A DNA stretch of 64,000 nt from Streptomyces griseofuscus (GTDB lineage: Bacteria > Actinomycetota > Actinomycetes > Streptomycetales > Streptomycetaceae). Shown piece by piece: positions 27,701-36,429 of the stretch. The stretch covers positions 5,270,001 through 5,334,000 of the forward strand of contig NZ_CP051006.1 in the NCBI RefSeq assembly GCF_014673495.1. The letters run 5' to 3'. Position 1 is the first letter of the stretch, and every line of letters starts with the position of its first letter. The notes under the pieces are model-generated. The model did not search any database. It saw only the letters and a program-made list of their open reading frames with translations, and was not told the DNA's origin. The position numbers and the translations under genes are program-made.

Positions 27701-29695
27701 GGCATGGGCATCACCGCGCGCGGCGCGTGGGAGTCCGTCAAGCGGCACTTCCGCGAGCTGGGCGTGGACACCCAGTCCGAGGACTTCACGGTCGTCGGCA
27801 TCGGCGACATGTCCGGTGACGTGTTCGGCAACGGCATGCTGCTGTCCGAGCACATCCGCCTGGTCGCCGCCTTCGACCACCGGCACATCTTCATCGACCC
27901 GAACCCGGACGCGGCGACCGGATACGCCGAGCGCCGCCGCCTGTTCGAGCTGCCCCGCTCCAGCTGGGCCGACTACAACACCGAGCTGCTCTCGGCCGGC
28001 GGCGGGATCTTCCCGCGCAGCGCCAAGTCGATCCAGCTCAACGCGCACATCCGCGAGGCCCTCGGCATCGAGGACAAGGTCGCCAAGATGACCCCGGCCG
28101 ACCTGATGAAGACGATCCTCAAGGCGCCGGTCGACCTGCTGTGGAACGGCGGCATCGGCACCTACGTGAAGTCGTCCGCCGAGTCGAACGCGGACGTCGG
28201 CGACAAGGCCAACGACGCCATCCGCGTCGACGGCGCCGACCTGCGCGTGAAGGTCGTCGGCGAGGGCGGCAACCTGGGTCTGACCCAGCTCGGCCGTATC
28301 GAGTTCGCCCACCAGGGCGGCAAGATCAACACCGACGCGATCGACAACAGCGCCGGCGTGGACACCTCCGACCACGAGGTGAACATCAAGATCCTGCTGA
28401 ACGGCCTGGTCGCGGACGGCGACATGACCGTCAAGCAGCGCAACAAGCTGCTCGCCGGGATGACCGACGAGGTCGGCGCGCTGGTGCTGCGCAACAACTA
28501 CGCGCAGAACACCGCGCTCGCCAACGCGCTGTTCCAGGCCAAGGACATGCTCCACGCCCAGCAGCGCTTCCTGCGCCACCTGGTGCGCGAGGGCCACCTG
28601 GACCGGGCGCTGGAGTTCCTGCCCACCGACCGCCAGATCCGCGAGCGCCTGAACCAGGGCCAGGGCCTGACCGGCCCGGAGACGGCCGTCGTCATGGCGT
28701 ACACGAAGATCACGGTCGCCGAGGAGCTGCTGGCCACCTCGCTGCCCGACGACCCGTATCTGCGCGGCCTGCTGCACGCGTACTTCCCCTCCGACCTGCG
28801 CGAGCGGTTCTCGGAGGCCGTCGACAACCACCCGCTGCGCCGCGAGATCACCACCACGGTGCTGGTCAACGACACGGTCAACACGGGCGGTACGACGTAT
28901 CTGCACCGGCTGCGCGAGGAGACCGGCGCCTCCCTGGAGGAGATCGTCCGCGCCCAGACCGCGGCCCGCGCGATCTTCTGCTCGGCCCCGGTGTGGGACG
29001 CGGTGGAGGCCCTGGACAACCAGGTCGACGCGGCCGTGCAGACCCGCATCCGGCTGCACTCGCGGCGCCTGATCGAGCGCGGCACCCGCTGGCTGCTCAA
29101 CAACCGGCCGCAGCCGCTCCAGCTCGCCGAGACGGTGGAGTTCTTCGCCGAGCGCGTCGAGCAGGTCTGGCAGCAGCTGCCCAAGCTGGTGCGCGGCGCG
29201 GACCTGGAGTGGTACCAGCACGTGTACGACGAGCTGTCCGCGGCCGGTGTCCCGGACGAACTCGCCACCCGCGTGGCCGGGTTCTCCTCCGCCTTCCCGG
29301 CGCTCGACATCGTCTCGGTGGCCGACCGCATGGGCAAGGAGCCGCTGGACGTCGCCGAGGTCTACTACGACCTCGCCGACCGCCTCGGCATCAGCCAGCT
29401 GATGGACCGCATCATCGAGCTGCCGCGCAACGACCGCTGGCAGTCCATGGCCCGCGCCTCCATCCGCGAGGACCTCTACGCGGCGCACGCGGCGCTCACC
29501 GCGGACGTGCTCGCGGTGGGCAACGGCACCGCGTCGCCGGAGCAGCGGTTCGCGGACTGGGAGCAGAAGAACGCCCCGATCCTGGGCCGGGCGCGCACCA
29601 CCCTGGAGGAGATCCGCAGTTCGGACGCCTTCGACCTCGCCAACCTGTCGGTGGCGATGCGGACGATGCGGACGCTGCTGCGCACGCACTCGTAG
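24740..29695 (+). CDS. gdhB: NAD-specific glutamate dehydrogenase, large (180-kDa) class
   Basis: This 1651-residue protein has the size and architecture of the L_180 NAD-GDH first known from Streptomyces clavuligerus: a long N-terminal regulatory region (1-about 700), a catalytic Rossmann-type core and a helical C-terminal domain. Core motifs include [20 protein letters not shown] and then [20 protein letters not shown] near residues 848-890, [35 protein letters not shown], and [20 protein letters not shown]. It interconverts glutamate with 2-oxoglutarate plus ammonium and mainly serves glutamate breakdown. It starts at ATG 24740 and is monocistronic, with a strong terminator after it. The symbol is by analogy. 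Confidence 0.95.
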   Translation: [1651 protein letters not shown]

Positions 29696-29714
29696 CACTA
29701 CCGCGTCAGCGGAG

Positions 29715-29755
29715 GGAACGCCCCGGGCCGATGGAGAATCGGTCCGGGGCGTTCC
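29715..29755 (+). terminator. gdh intrinsic terminator
   Basis: An 18-bp stem with one wobble pair (29715-29732 with 29738-29755, loop GGAGA) is followed directly by TTTTCTT. It begins 19 bases after the gdh stop. It is the clearest intrinsic terminator in the window. Confidence 0.9.
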
Positions 29756-29877
29756 TTTTCTTGCCGTCCTTTGTACAAAGGAGATAGGCGGATTTACCGT
29801 TTCCTGCTTATCGGTGCGTTTCGGATAGGGTCTGCGCTGTAATTACCTGGGCTTCCACGATTGGGTGTTCCAGCAGA

Positions 29878-31392
29878 ATGCACGCAGCACAGTCCGACCT
29901 CGAAGAACAGCTGAGCAGCCCGGAGTCCCCGGGAGGTGGCGCGCGGGTGGCCCGAGCGGTGCCGCAGGTGGCCGCGGTGCTGGTGATGGCGCTGCTGCTG
30001 GCGGTGATCGTCCGGCTGCCGTGGATCGGCGACCTCGGCATGCACGCGGCCACGATCCAACGCCTCGGCCACAGCCTGCTGCACCCCGGCAACCCGCTGG
30101 TCGACGCGGACACACCGAGTCCTTACTACTCGCCGTGGATGCTGCTGCTGGGCGCGCTCGCCAAGGTGACCGGTCTGTCGGTGTTCGTGGTGCTGCGCAT
30201 CGGGGCGCTGATCGGGCTGACCCTGCTGGTCACCGGGGTGTGGCGGTACGTCCGGACGCTCAGCGCCCAACGCGCGGCGCCGGCGCTCGCGCTGCTGAGC
30301 CTGGTGCTGCTGTGGGGGACGGCCGTCCTCAACTGGAGCGGGTTCATCGGCCTGCACTCGCTCGCCCTGACCATCTCCTACCCGAGCGTGTTCGCGCTGG
30401 GCCTGAGCTTCCATTTCTGGGCCTGGCTCACCCGGGCACTGCGCGAGCGGGCGTCCTGGGGACGGTGGCTCGCCCTCGGGCTGCTGTGGGCGCTGATCCT
30501 GCTCTGCCACCAGTTCACGGGCGTCGTCGCCACGCTCGGGGCGCTGGCCATGGTCGTCTCCGCCCGTCCGGGGCGGCAGGTGTGGCTCCGGCTCGGGGCC
30601 GGGCTGCTGCTCGGGGCGGCGCTGCTGTGGGTGTGGCCGTACTACGACTTCTTCTCGCTGTTCTCCGCCGGGGCGGATCTGGAGGCCATCCACAAGTCGC
30701 TCTACCAGCATCTGTTCGCACGGTTCGGGCTGGTACTGCTGGGCGTGGTGGCGCTGGCGCTGCGGCTGCGGCGCGACCGGTGGGACGCGCTGGCGCTGTT
30801 CTTCGCGCTGGGCGCGCTGGTCGTCGCGGCGGGCGGGCTGACCGGGCACTACTCCTGGGGTCGCGCGATGCCCGCCGCGCTGATCCCGGCGCAGCTCGCG
30901 GCCGCGCTGGAGGTGGTGTCCGCGGGGCAGCGGGCGGTACGGGCCGGGTGGGCGTGCGTGCTCGGGCTCGCGCTGGCGGTGGGTTTCTGGGGACAGGCGG
31001 GGACGATCGGGTACGCGACGGGGAAGCCCGCGCTGCCGTCGGTGCTCGCGGACAAGTACGAGACACCGTGGGTCGGTTATCACTGGATCACACCGTGGGT
31101 GCGGTACGGGGACGTGGTGATGGCGCGGACGATCGCGGCGCGGCAGATCCCGGCGTACGGGGGATACACCGTGGCGCCGGGCTATCCGGATGTGTTCCTA
31201 CGGGACTCGGCGCGCCGCTCCGCCGCGGTGGACCGGTTCTTCGCCGCGGGGACATCGGCGGCGGAGCGGCGGGGGATCCTGCGGGAGTACGGGGTGCGAT
31301 GGGTCGTCGCCTCGGCCGACCTGGCCGGACCCGGCCTGCGGAAGGTGACGACGGGGCCCGGGGAGCAGGTGCTGTACCGAGTGGTGGGCTGA
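29878..31392 (+). CDS. Polytopic membrane protein, probable GT-C-type glycosyltransferase
   Basis: The 504-residue protein starts at ATG 29878 and has about eleven hydrophobic segments after a 25-residue cytoplasmic head. An early extracytoplasmic loop reads RLPWIGDLGMHAATIQRLGH, with an Asp in the position typical for polyprenyl-phosphate-sugar-dependent GT-C enzymes. The C-terminal 100 residues form an external domain (YGGYTVAPGYPDVFLRDSA, GILREYGVRWVVAS). No family is firmly recognised. It opens the surface-polymer locus, so transfer of a sugar from a lipid carrier outside the membrane is a reasonable inference. Confidence 0.6.
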   Translation: MHAAQSDLEEQLSSPESPGGGARVARAVPQVAAVLVMALLLAVIVRLPWIGDLGMHAATIQRLGHSLLHPGNPLVDADTPSPYYSPWMLLLGALAKVTGLSVFVVLRIGALIGLTLLVTGVWRYVRTLSAQRAAPALALLSLVLLWGTAVLNWSGFIGLHSLALTISYPSVFALGLSFHFWAWLTRALRERASWGRWLALGLLWALILLCHQFTGVVATLGALAMVVSARPGRQVWLRLGAGLLLGAALLWVWPYYDFFSLFSAGADLEAIHKSLYQHLFARFGLVLLGVVALALRLRRDRWDALALFFALGALVVAAGGLTGHYSWGRAMPAALIPAQLAAALEVVSAGQRAVRAGWACVLGLALAVGFWGQAGTIGYATGKPALPSVLADKYETPWVGYHWITPWVRYGDVVMARTIAARQIPAYGGYTVAPGYPDVFLRDSARRSAAVDRFFAAGTSAAERRGILREYGVRWVVASADLAGPGLRKVTTGPGEQVLYRVVG

Positions 31393-31398
31393 GCTGGG

Positions 31399-31463
31399 CC
31401 CGTGCCCCGAAGGGGCGCGGGAAACCGCGTGGGCGGCCACGACGCAGTCGCAGCCGCCCACGC
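31399..31463. terminator. Bidirectional terminator within dispersed repeat copy B
   Basis: Two hairpins lie between convergent genes. CCCGTGCCCC, loop GAA and GGGGCGCGGG (31399-31421) has one wobble. GCGTGGGCGGC (31427-31437) pairs perfectly with GCCGCCCACGC (31453-31463). The sequence is a variant of the repeat at 21469 and would stop transcripts from both sides. Confidence 0.7.
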
Positions 31464-31485
31464 GCCCGGAGCCCAGCGGCGCTCG

Positions 31486-33159
31486 CTACTTCAGCAGGCT
31501 CGCCACCAGCTTCGCCGCCTTCCGCACCCGCGGCCTCGCCACCTTGTGCAGGACCGGCCGGATCACCGCCGTCATCCCCACCGGCTCCCAGCGGAGCTGA
31601 AGCCGGCCGGGGTTGCGGCCCTCCGGCTCCACCGTGACCGTGTGCGGTGTCGTACCGGAGCGGTAGTCCACGCGGGTCGTGGCCGGCGGGAAGTCCAGCG
31701 GGGCCAGCAGGACACCGGAGTTCCACAGGCCCTGCTGGTTCAGACGGACCAGCGGATGCCGGATGCCCTGGAAGCCCTGGAGGGGGATCCGCGCGGCGGA
31801 GAGATCCAGCCGCACCGTGCCCTCGAAGACTCCGGGGCTGACCGGGTCGAGCCGGAAGGGCACCGTCATCCGGCGCCCACCGGGGGAGACGATCAGACCG
31901 GCGCGCTGCGGCCCGACGGGGAGCCGCAGCCCGGGGTCGTACGTCCGGACGGCGAGCGTCAGGGTCGCCCCGCCGCCCCTGCTCAGCTCCGTGATCTCGT
32001 GCCGGAACTGCGCCGTCGGGAACGGCCGGGTCTCCAGCTCCAGGTCGGCCACGGACAGTTCACGCCGGCCGCGCTCGGTGTCCGGGATGCTCCCGCCCCA
32101 GTACGGCACGCCCGCCGCGTCCGTCGTGACCTGGCGCGGCGCCACCTCCTGGCCCAGCCCCCGCGCCGCGAGCCGCGCGTCGGCGAGGCGCCCGGAGCGC
32201 AGCAGTTCGAGGACCACCCGCTCGGGCCGGGGCAGCCGGGCGAACGCGCCCGGGGCCAGGGTGTCGAGGTAGGGGTTCATGATGTCCGCGAACGCGGCCA
32301 GCCACTCCTCGTCCCGGTAGGGCAGGTCGCCCGCGTACATCCGGAAGTCGTGCTTGAGGAACTTGAAGTCCTTGTCCTCACGCAGCCCGGCGTGCCCGCT
32401 CTCCACCAGGAAGTCGTCGATGAGCCGCTGCACATGGACCCGGTCGCGCACATTGGTGACCTTGTGCCGCTGATTGGAGATGGACGCCGACGCGGCCGCC
32501 GCGAACGGGTCGATGTACCAGACGTACACCGGGTCCGGGATGATCGTGAACGCCTTCGCCAGGCAGTACGCCTGGGCCGAGAACAGCTGGTCCTCGTAGT
32601 GGATGCCCTCGGGGAAGCGCAGTTCGTGCCGGTCCAGGAAGGAACGCGCGTACATCTTGCTGGTCGACAGGTGCTCGAACAGCAGCCGGGGGTCCGCCTC
32701 GATGCCCTCGACCGTGCGCCGCTCGGCGACCAGGTGCGGCATCCAGGTCGTACGCCGGCCGTTGTCCACCCGTACCCGGCGCACCGCGCCCATGGTGAAG
32801 TCGACCTCGCGCTCGCGGTGCGCGGCCAGCAGCAACTCCACGGCCTGCGGAGGGAGTTCGTCGTCGCTGTCCAGGAACATCAGATAGGGCGCGCGGGCGA
32901 TCTCGATGGCCCGGTTGCGCGGCGCGCTGCACCCGCCGCTGTTCTCCGGCAGCCGGAGGTAGCGCACCCGCGGGTCCTCCGCCTCCAGACGGCGCGCCAC
33001 CGCGGGCGTGTCGTCGGTGGAGTGGTCGTCGCTGATGACGATCTCGATATTGGCGTGCGTCTGCGCGCGCAGCGAGGCGACCGCCCGGGGCAGGCGGTCC
33101 GCGTCGTTGAACACGATGACGGTGACCGTGACGTCGGGGGTCGTGGCCGGGGTCGTCAT
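31486..33159 (-). CDS. Family 2 glycosyltransferase with C-terminal beta domains
   Basis: The 557-residue protein has a GT2 GT-A domain in residues 1-about 240: VTVIVFNDADRLPRAVASL, the nucleotide-binding VISDDHSTDD and the DxD-like FLDSDDELPP, then the acceptor-side helix GIHYEDQLFSAQAY. Residues about 290-557 hold beta-rich segments (LTLAVRTYDPGLRLP, FEGTVRLDLSAARIP) resembling the tails of wall-polymer glycosyltransferases such as TarS/TarQ. Its start overlaps the end of the TagF-like gene by ATGA, so they form one operon. It probably decorates or extends the polymer made by that neighbour. Confidence 0.85.
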   Translation of the reverse strand: MTTPATTPDVTVTVIVFNDADRLPRAVASLRAQTHANIEIVISDDHSTDDTPAVARRLEAEDPRVRYLRLPENSGGCSAPRNRAIEIARAPYLMFLDSDDELPPQAVELLLAAHREREVDFTMGAVRRVRVDNGRRTTWMPHLVAERRTVEGIEADPRLLFEHLSTSKMYARSFLDRHELRFPEGIHYEDQLFSAQAYCLAKAFTIIPDPVYVWYIDPFAAAASASISNQRHKVTNVRDRVHVQRLIDDFLVESGHAGLREDKDFKFLKHDFRMYAGDLPYRDEEWLAAFADIMNPYLDTLAPGAFARLPRPERVVLELLRSGRLADARLAARGLGQEVAPRQVTTDAAGVPYWGGSIPDTERGRRELSVADLELETRPFPTAQFRHEITELSRGGGATLTLAVRTYDPGLRLPVGPQRAGLIVSPGGRRMTVPFRLDPVSPGVFEGTVRLDLSAARIPLQGFQGIRHPLVRLNQQGLWNSGVLLAPLDFPPATTRVDYRSGTTPHTVTVEPEGRNPGRLQLRWEPVGMTAVIRPVLHKVARPRVRKAAKLVASLLK

Positions 33160-35351
33160 GCCGTGGCCTCCTCGGGGGTCGGGGCGGGGGTGCGGTCCTC
33201 GATCGGCAGCACCGGTGGCAGGGCGTCCTCCGGCTCTCCCAGGAACACCCGTCGTACGACCCGTTCGGCGGCGCGGCCGTCGTCGTACTCGCAGAACCGG
33301 CGCCGGAAGGCGGTGCGGGCCTTGGCCGCGGTCTCGTCGCGCCAGGCGCCGGAGCGGAAGATCTCCGTCAGCTCCTCCTGGGTGCGGGCGACCTGGCCCG
33401 GATGGTCCGTCATCAGGTCGAAGTAGACGCCGCGGGTGGTGCGGTAGGTCTCCCAGTCATCGGCGTAGACGACGATCGGGCGGTCCAGGTTGGCGTAGTC
33501 GAACATGATCGACGAGTAGTCCGTGACCAGCGCGTCGGCGGCCAGGCACAGCTCCTCGACGGGGTCGTAGGAGGAGACGTCGATGAGCCGCCCGGAGCGG
33601 CGCAGACCGGTCAGCGGGGAGGTGGCGCCGCCGTAGAAGTAGTGGGCGCGCACCAGCAGGACCGTGTCCTCGCCGAGCCGGTCGGCGAGTTCGGCGAGGT
33701 CGAGGCGGGGGGTGAAGCCGGCCTCGTAGTCGCGGTGGGTGGGGGCGTAGAGGACCGCCGTCTTGCCGGGGGCGATGCCGAGCCGGGCGCGGGCGGCGCG
33801 AACCGCGTCGGCGCCGCTGGTGTAGAAGACGTCGTTGCGTGGATAGCCGTGGTCCAGCGAGGTGTAGCGGGCCGGGTAGGCGCGCTCCCACATCCGGGTG
33901 GAGTGGCTGTTGGCGCTGACGCTGTAGTCCCAGCGGTCGATGCGGGCCAGCAGCGCTTCGAAGTCCAGTCCCTTGGCGGCGGCCGGGTGTTCGATCTGGT
34001 CCAGGCCCATGCGCTTGAGCGGGGTGCCGTGATGGGTCTGGAGGTGGATCGCGTCCGGCCGTTTGACCACCGCGTTGGGGAAGTTGACGTTGTTGACGAG
34101 GTACTTGGCGGTGGCCAGCACCTCCCAGTAGCGGCGGGTGCCGGGCACCACATGGTCGGTGCCGGGCGGCAGCAGGGCCGTGTTGTCCTTGGAGACCACC
34201 CACACCGGGTGGATGTGCGGGGCCAGTTCGGCCAGCTTGGCGGCGATCGCGGCCGGGTTGCAGGCCACCCCGCGCTCCCAGTAGGCCGCGAACACCGCGA
34301 GGTCCGCTTCGACGGGACGGCTCAGGGCGCGCCGGTACTGCTGCTCGCGCAGCTTGGCGCCGACCTGCCGCTTACGGGTGCGTACGCCCTTGCGGGCGGC
34401 GCGGCGGGCGCGGTTGGCGGCCTGGAACGCGCGGTACTTCGTGTACGCGCCCTCCTCCAGCAGCGCATGCCGTACGCCCTCCACGCCCGGCGGGTGCTCA
34501 TGGCGCTCGGGCCGCCAGCGCACCGCCGCGAGGGAGGCGCGGCGGAAGAACTCGCGGGCCACCTCGTCGGGCAGGTTCTCGCCGGCGAAGGTGCGCACCA
34601 GGTCGCGCATCATCAGGTCGTAGAGCACCACGCGCGGGGCGCGCCGGTCGCGGGCGAGCGGCATCAGCGACTCGTAGCGCTCGACCAGCTCGAAGCGGTC
34701 CTCGGCGGCGAGCGGCGGCAGGCTCTCGGGGCGCAGCTCCCGGTTCTCGTACGCCACCTGGTTGAGGCAGGCGACGCGGCCCGCGCACAGCAGGGATGCG
34801 CTGGCGGCGCGCGGCTCGTCGTCGGTGGTCAGCCGCGCCTCGTGGGCCGCCCAGAACTCCCTGCGCAGGGCGCGGTTGCCGAGCAGCGGGGTCAGCCGGA
34901 GCAGGTCGACGGCCTCGTCCAGGGGGAGGGCGGCGCGGCCGACGGCGGCGAGGAAGCGGCCGTCGCGGGAGGGCCGGGCGGCGGCCTGCCAGGTGGTGGT
35001 GAGGTGGTCGAGGAGGAGGACGTCCACGGAGTCGTCCAGCTCGGCGGCGCGTTCGGCGATCAGACGGGGCGCACCGGCCGGCAGCCCGTCCTTGGCGTGC
35101 ACGAAGTGCAGCCAGCGGCCCGTGGCGCGGGCGGCGCCGGCGGCCCGGGCGGCCGCGTCGGTGGTGCCGTCGGGCAGCGGGACCACGACCGTGTCGGGGG
35201 CGTGGGCCTCGGCCGTCTCCCGGGCCCAGTCACCGACCGCGGCGACCACGACCTCGGCGTCGGACAGGGGGTGCGCTTCCAGGGAGTCGAGCAGCTCCGT
35301 CAGATGCCCCTGCGCGTTGGGTCCGTAGACGATGACGCTGAGTTGGGGCAT
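33156..35351 (-). CDS. CDP-glycerol glycerophosphotransferase (TagF-like) with degenerate GT2 head
   Basis: In this 731-residue protein, residues 1-about 200 have a GT2-like outline (SVIVYGPNAQGHLTELLDSL) but lack the VDD and DSDD motifs (VGDWARE and FVHAKDG instead). That domain is probably inactive or structural. Residues about 340-720 are a complete glycerophosphotransferase domain: HLQTHHGTPLKRMG near 438, VLYAPTHRDYEAGF, LLVRAHYFY and LVTDYSSIMFDYANLDRPIV. The family transfers glycerol- or ribitol-phosphate from a CDP donor onto a lipid-linked wall polymer at the inner membrane face. It is followed by a GT2 gene with ATGA overlap. Confidence 0.88.
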   Translation of the reverse strand: MPQLSVIVYGPNAQGHLTELLDSLEAHPLSDAEVVVAAVGDWARETAEAHAPDTVVVPLPDGTTDAAARAAGAARATGRWLHFVHAKDGLPAGAPRLIAERAAELDDSVDVLLLDHLTTTWQAAARPSRDGRFLAAVGRAALPLDEAVDLLRLTPLLGNRALRREFWAAHEARLTTDDEPRAASASLLCAGRVACLNQVAYENRELRPESLPPLAAEDRFELVERYESLMPLARDRRAPRVVLYDLMMRDLVRTFAGENLPDEVAREFFRRASLAAVRWRPERHEHPPGVEGVRHALLEEGAYTKYRAFQAANRARRAARKGVRTRKRQVGAKLREQQYRRALSRPVEADLAVFAAYWERGVACNPAAIAAKLAELAPHIHPVWVVSKDNTALLPPGTDHVVPGTRRYWEVLATAKYLVNNVNFPNAVVKRPDAIHLQTHHGTPLKRMGLDQIEHPAAAKGLDFEALLARIDRWDYSVSANSHSTRMWERAYPARYTSLDHGYPRNDVFYTSGADAVRAARARLGIAPGKTAVLYAPTHRDYEAGFTPRLDLAELADRLGEDTVLLVRAHYFYGGATSPLTGLRRSGRLIDVSSYDPVEELCLAADALVTDYSSIMFDYANLDRPIVVYADDWETYRTTRGVYFDLMTDHPGQVARTQEELTEIFRSGAWRDETAAKARTAFRRRFCEYDDGRAAERVVRRVFLGEPEDALPPVLPIEDRTPAPTPEEATA

Positions 35352-35450
35352 CGCGGTGGACTCCTTCGGATCGTCGGTGGAGGATCACCCTTCATAACAT
35401 ACTGTCACTAAGCGGATGAAAGGGATGACCACGTTCGGGGTAAGAAGAAA

Positions 35451-35484
35451 GGGACCCGGGTGTTAGACAGGCGTTCCGGGTCCC
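35451..35484 (-). terminator. Intrinsic terminator of the ABC exporter operon
   Basis: GGGACCCGG (35451-35459) and CCGGGTCCC (35476-35484) form a perfect 9-bp stem with a 16-base loop. On the minus strand it is followed by TTTCTTCTT, about 50 bases after the ATPase stop codon. Confidence 0.8.
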
Positions 35485-35532
35485 TGGTTGCCCTCTTGGC
35501 CACTTTCATGTGGTGAGGGGTTTGTGAGCGCG

Positions 35533-36429
35533 TTACGCGGCCTTCTTCGGGGCGGGCTTCTTCGCCTTGTCGCCGGTGAAGGCCTCGTACTCCTTGAGGA
35601 CCTCCTCGGTGGGGCCGTCCAGGCGCAGCTCGCCGCGCTCCAGCCACAGCGTCCGCTCGCAGGTGTCGCGGATCGAGTTGTTGTTGTGGCTGACCAGGAA
35701 CACGGTGCCCGCCGTCTCGCGCAGCTCGCGGATCCGCTCCTCCGAGCGCACCTGGAACCTGCGGTCGCCGGTGGCCAGGGCCTCGTCGATGAGCAGCACG
35801 TCGTGGTCCTTGGCGGCGGCGATGGAGAAGCGCAGCCGGGCGGCCATACCGGAGGAGTACGTGCGCATCGGCAGGGTGATGAAGTCGCCCTTCTCGTTGA
35901 TCCCGGAGAAGTCGACGATGCCCTGGTAGCGCTCCTTGACCTGCTCGCGGGACATGCCCATGGCGAGGCCGCCGAGGTAGACGTTGCGCTCGCCGGTGAG
36001 GTCGTTCATCAGCGCCGCGTTGACGCCGAGGAGGGAGGGCTGGCCGTGGGTGTAGATGTGCCCGCTCTCCACCGGCAGCAGGCCGGCGACGGCCTTGAGC
36101 AGGGTGGACTTGCCGGAGCCGTTGGTGCCGATGAGGCCGATCGCCTCGCCCTTGTAGGCGACGAACGACACCTTCTTCACCGCGTGCACCCGGCGCACGC
36201 CGGCGGCCTTGTCGGCCTGCTTGCGGCGCATGATGCGGTTGAGGGCGGCGGTGGCGGAGCCGCGGCCCGTGCCGGTGCCGTTGACCCGGTAGACGATGTC
36301 GACGCTGTCGGCGACGACGGTGGGGATCCGCTCGCTCTGCATGCTCTGCCCGGTCTGCTGGGTCCGATGGGTGGTCTGCTGGGGCTGCTGGGGGGTGGTC
36401 TGCGGGATCCGCTCGCTCTGCTCAGCCAC
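35533..36429 (-). CDS. ABC exporter ATPase, TagH/polysaccharide type
   Basis: GTG 36429 overlaps the permease stop by 8 bases. In this 298-residue protein a Gln/Thr-rich head of about 45 residues precedes the ATPase domain, with Walker A LIGTNGSGKSTLLKAV, signature YSSGMAARLRFSIA, Walker B DVLLIDEALATGD and the switch His in FLVSHNNNS. YRVNGTG and RRVHAVKKVSFVAYKGEAIG at the start are typical of TagH, Wzt and RfbB exporters. The C-terminus is short and lysine-rich (KAKKPAPKKAA), without a carbohydrate-binding module. With the permease it should export a completed lipid-linked wall polymer. Confidence 0.92.
   Translation of the reverse strand: MAEQSERIPQTTPQQPQQTTHRTQQTGQSMQSERIPTVVADSVDIVYRVNGTGTGRGSATAALNRIMRRKQADKAAGVRRVHAVKKVSFVAYKGEAIGLIGTNGSGKSTLLKAVAGLLPVESGHIYTHGQPSLLGVNAALMNDLTGERNVYLGGLAMGMSREQVKERYQGIVDFSGINEKGDFITLPMRTYSSGMAARLRFSIAAAKDHDVLLIDEALATGDRRFQVRSEERIRELRETAGTVFLVSHNNNSIRDTCERTLWLERGELRLDGPTEEVLKEYEAFTGDKAKKPAPKKAA

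Noticed and set aside
24875..29698. 1607-codon minus-strand frame opposite gdh
   Set aside because: It mirrors the glutamate dehydrogenase codons over the whole length; its Val/Leu/Arg/Gly/Asp-rich text has no family match. Antisense frames of this size are common in Streptomyces.
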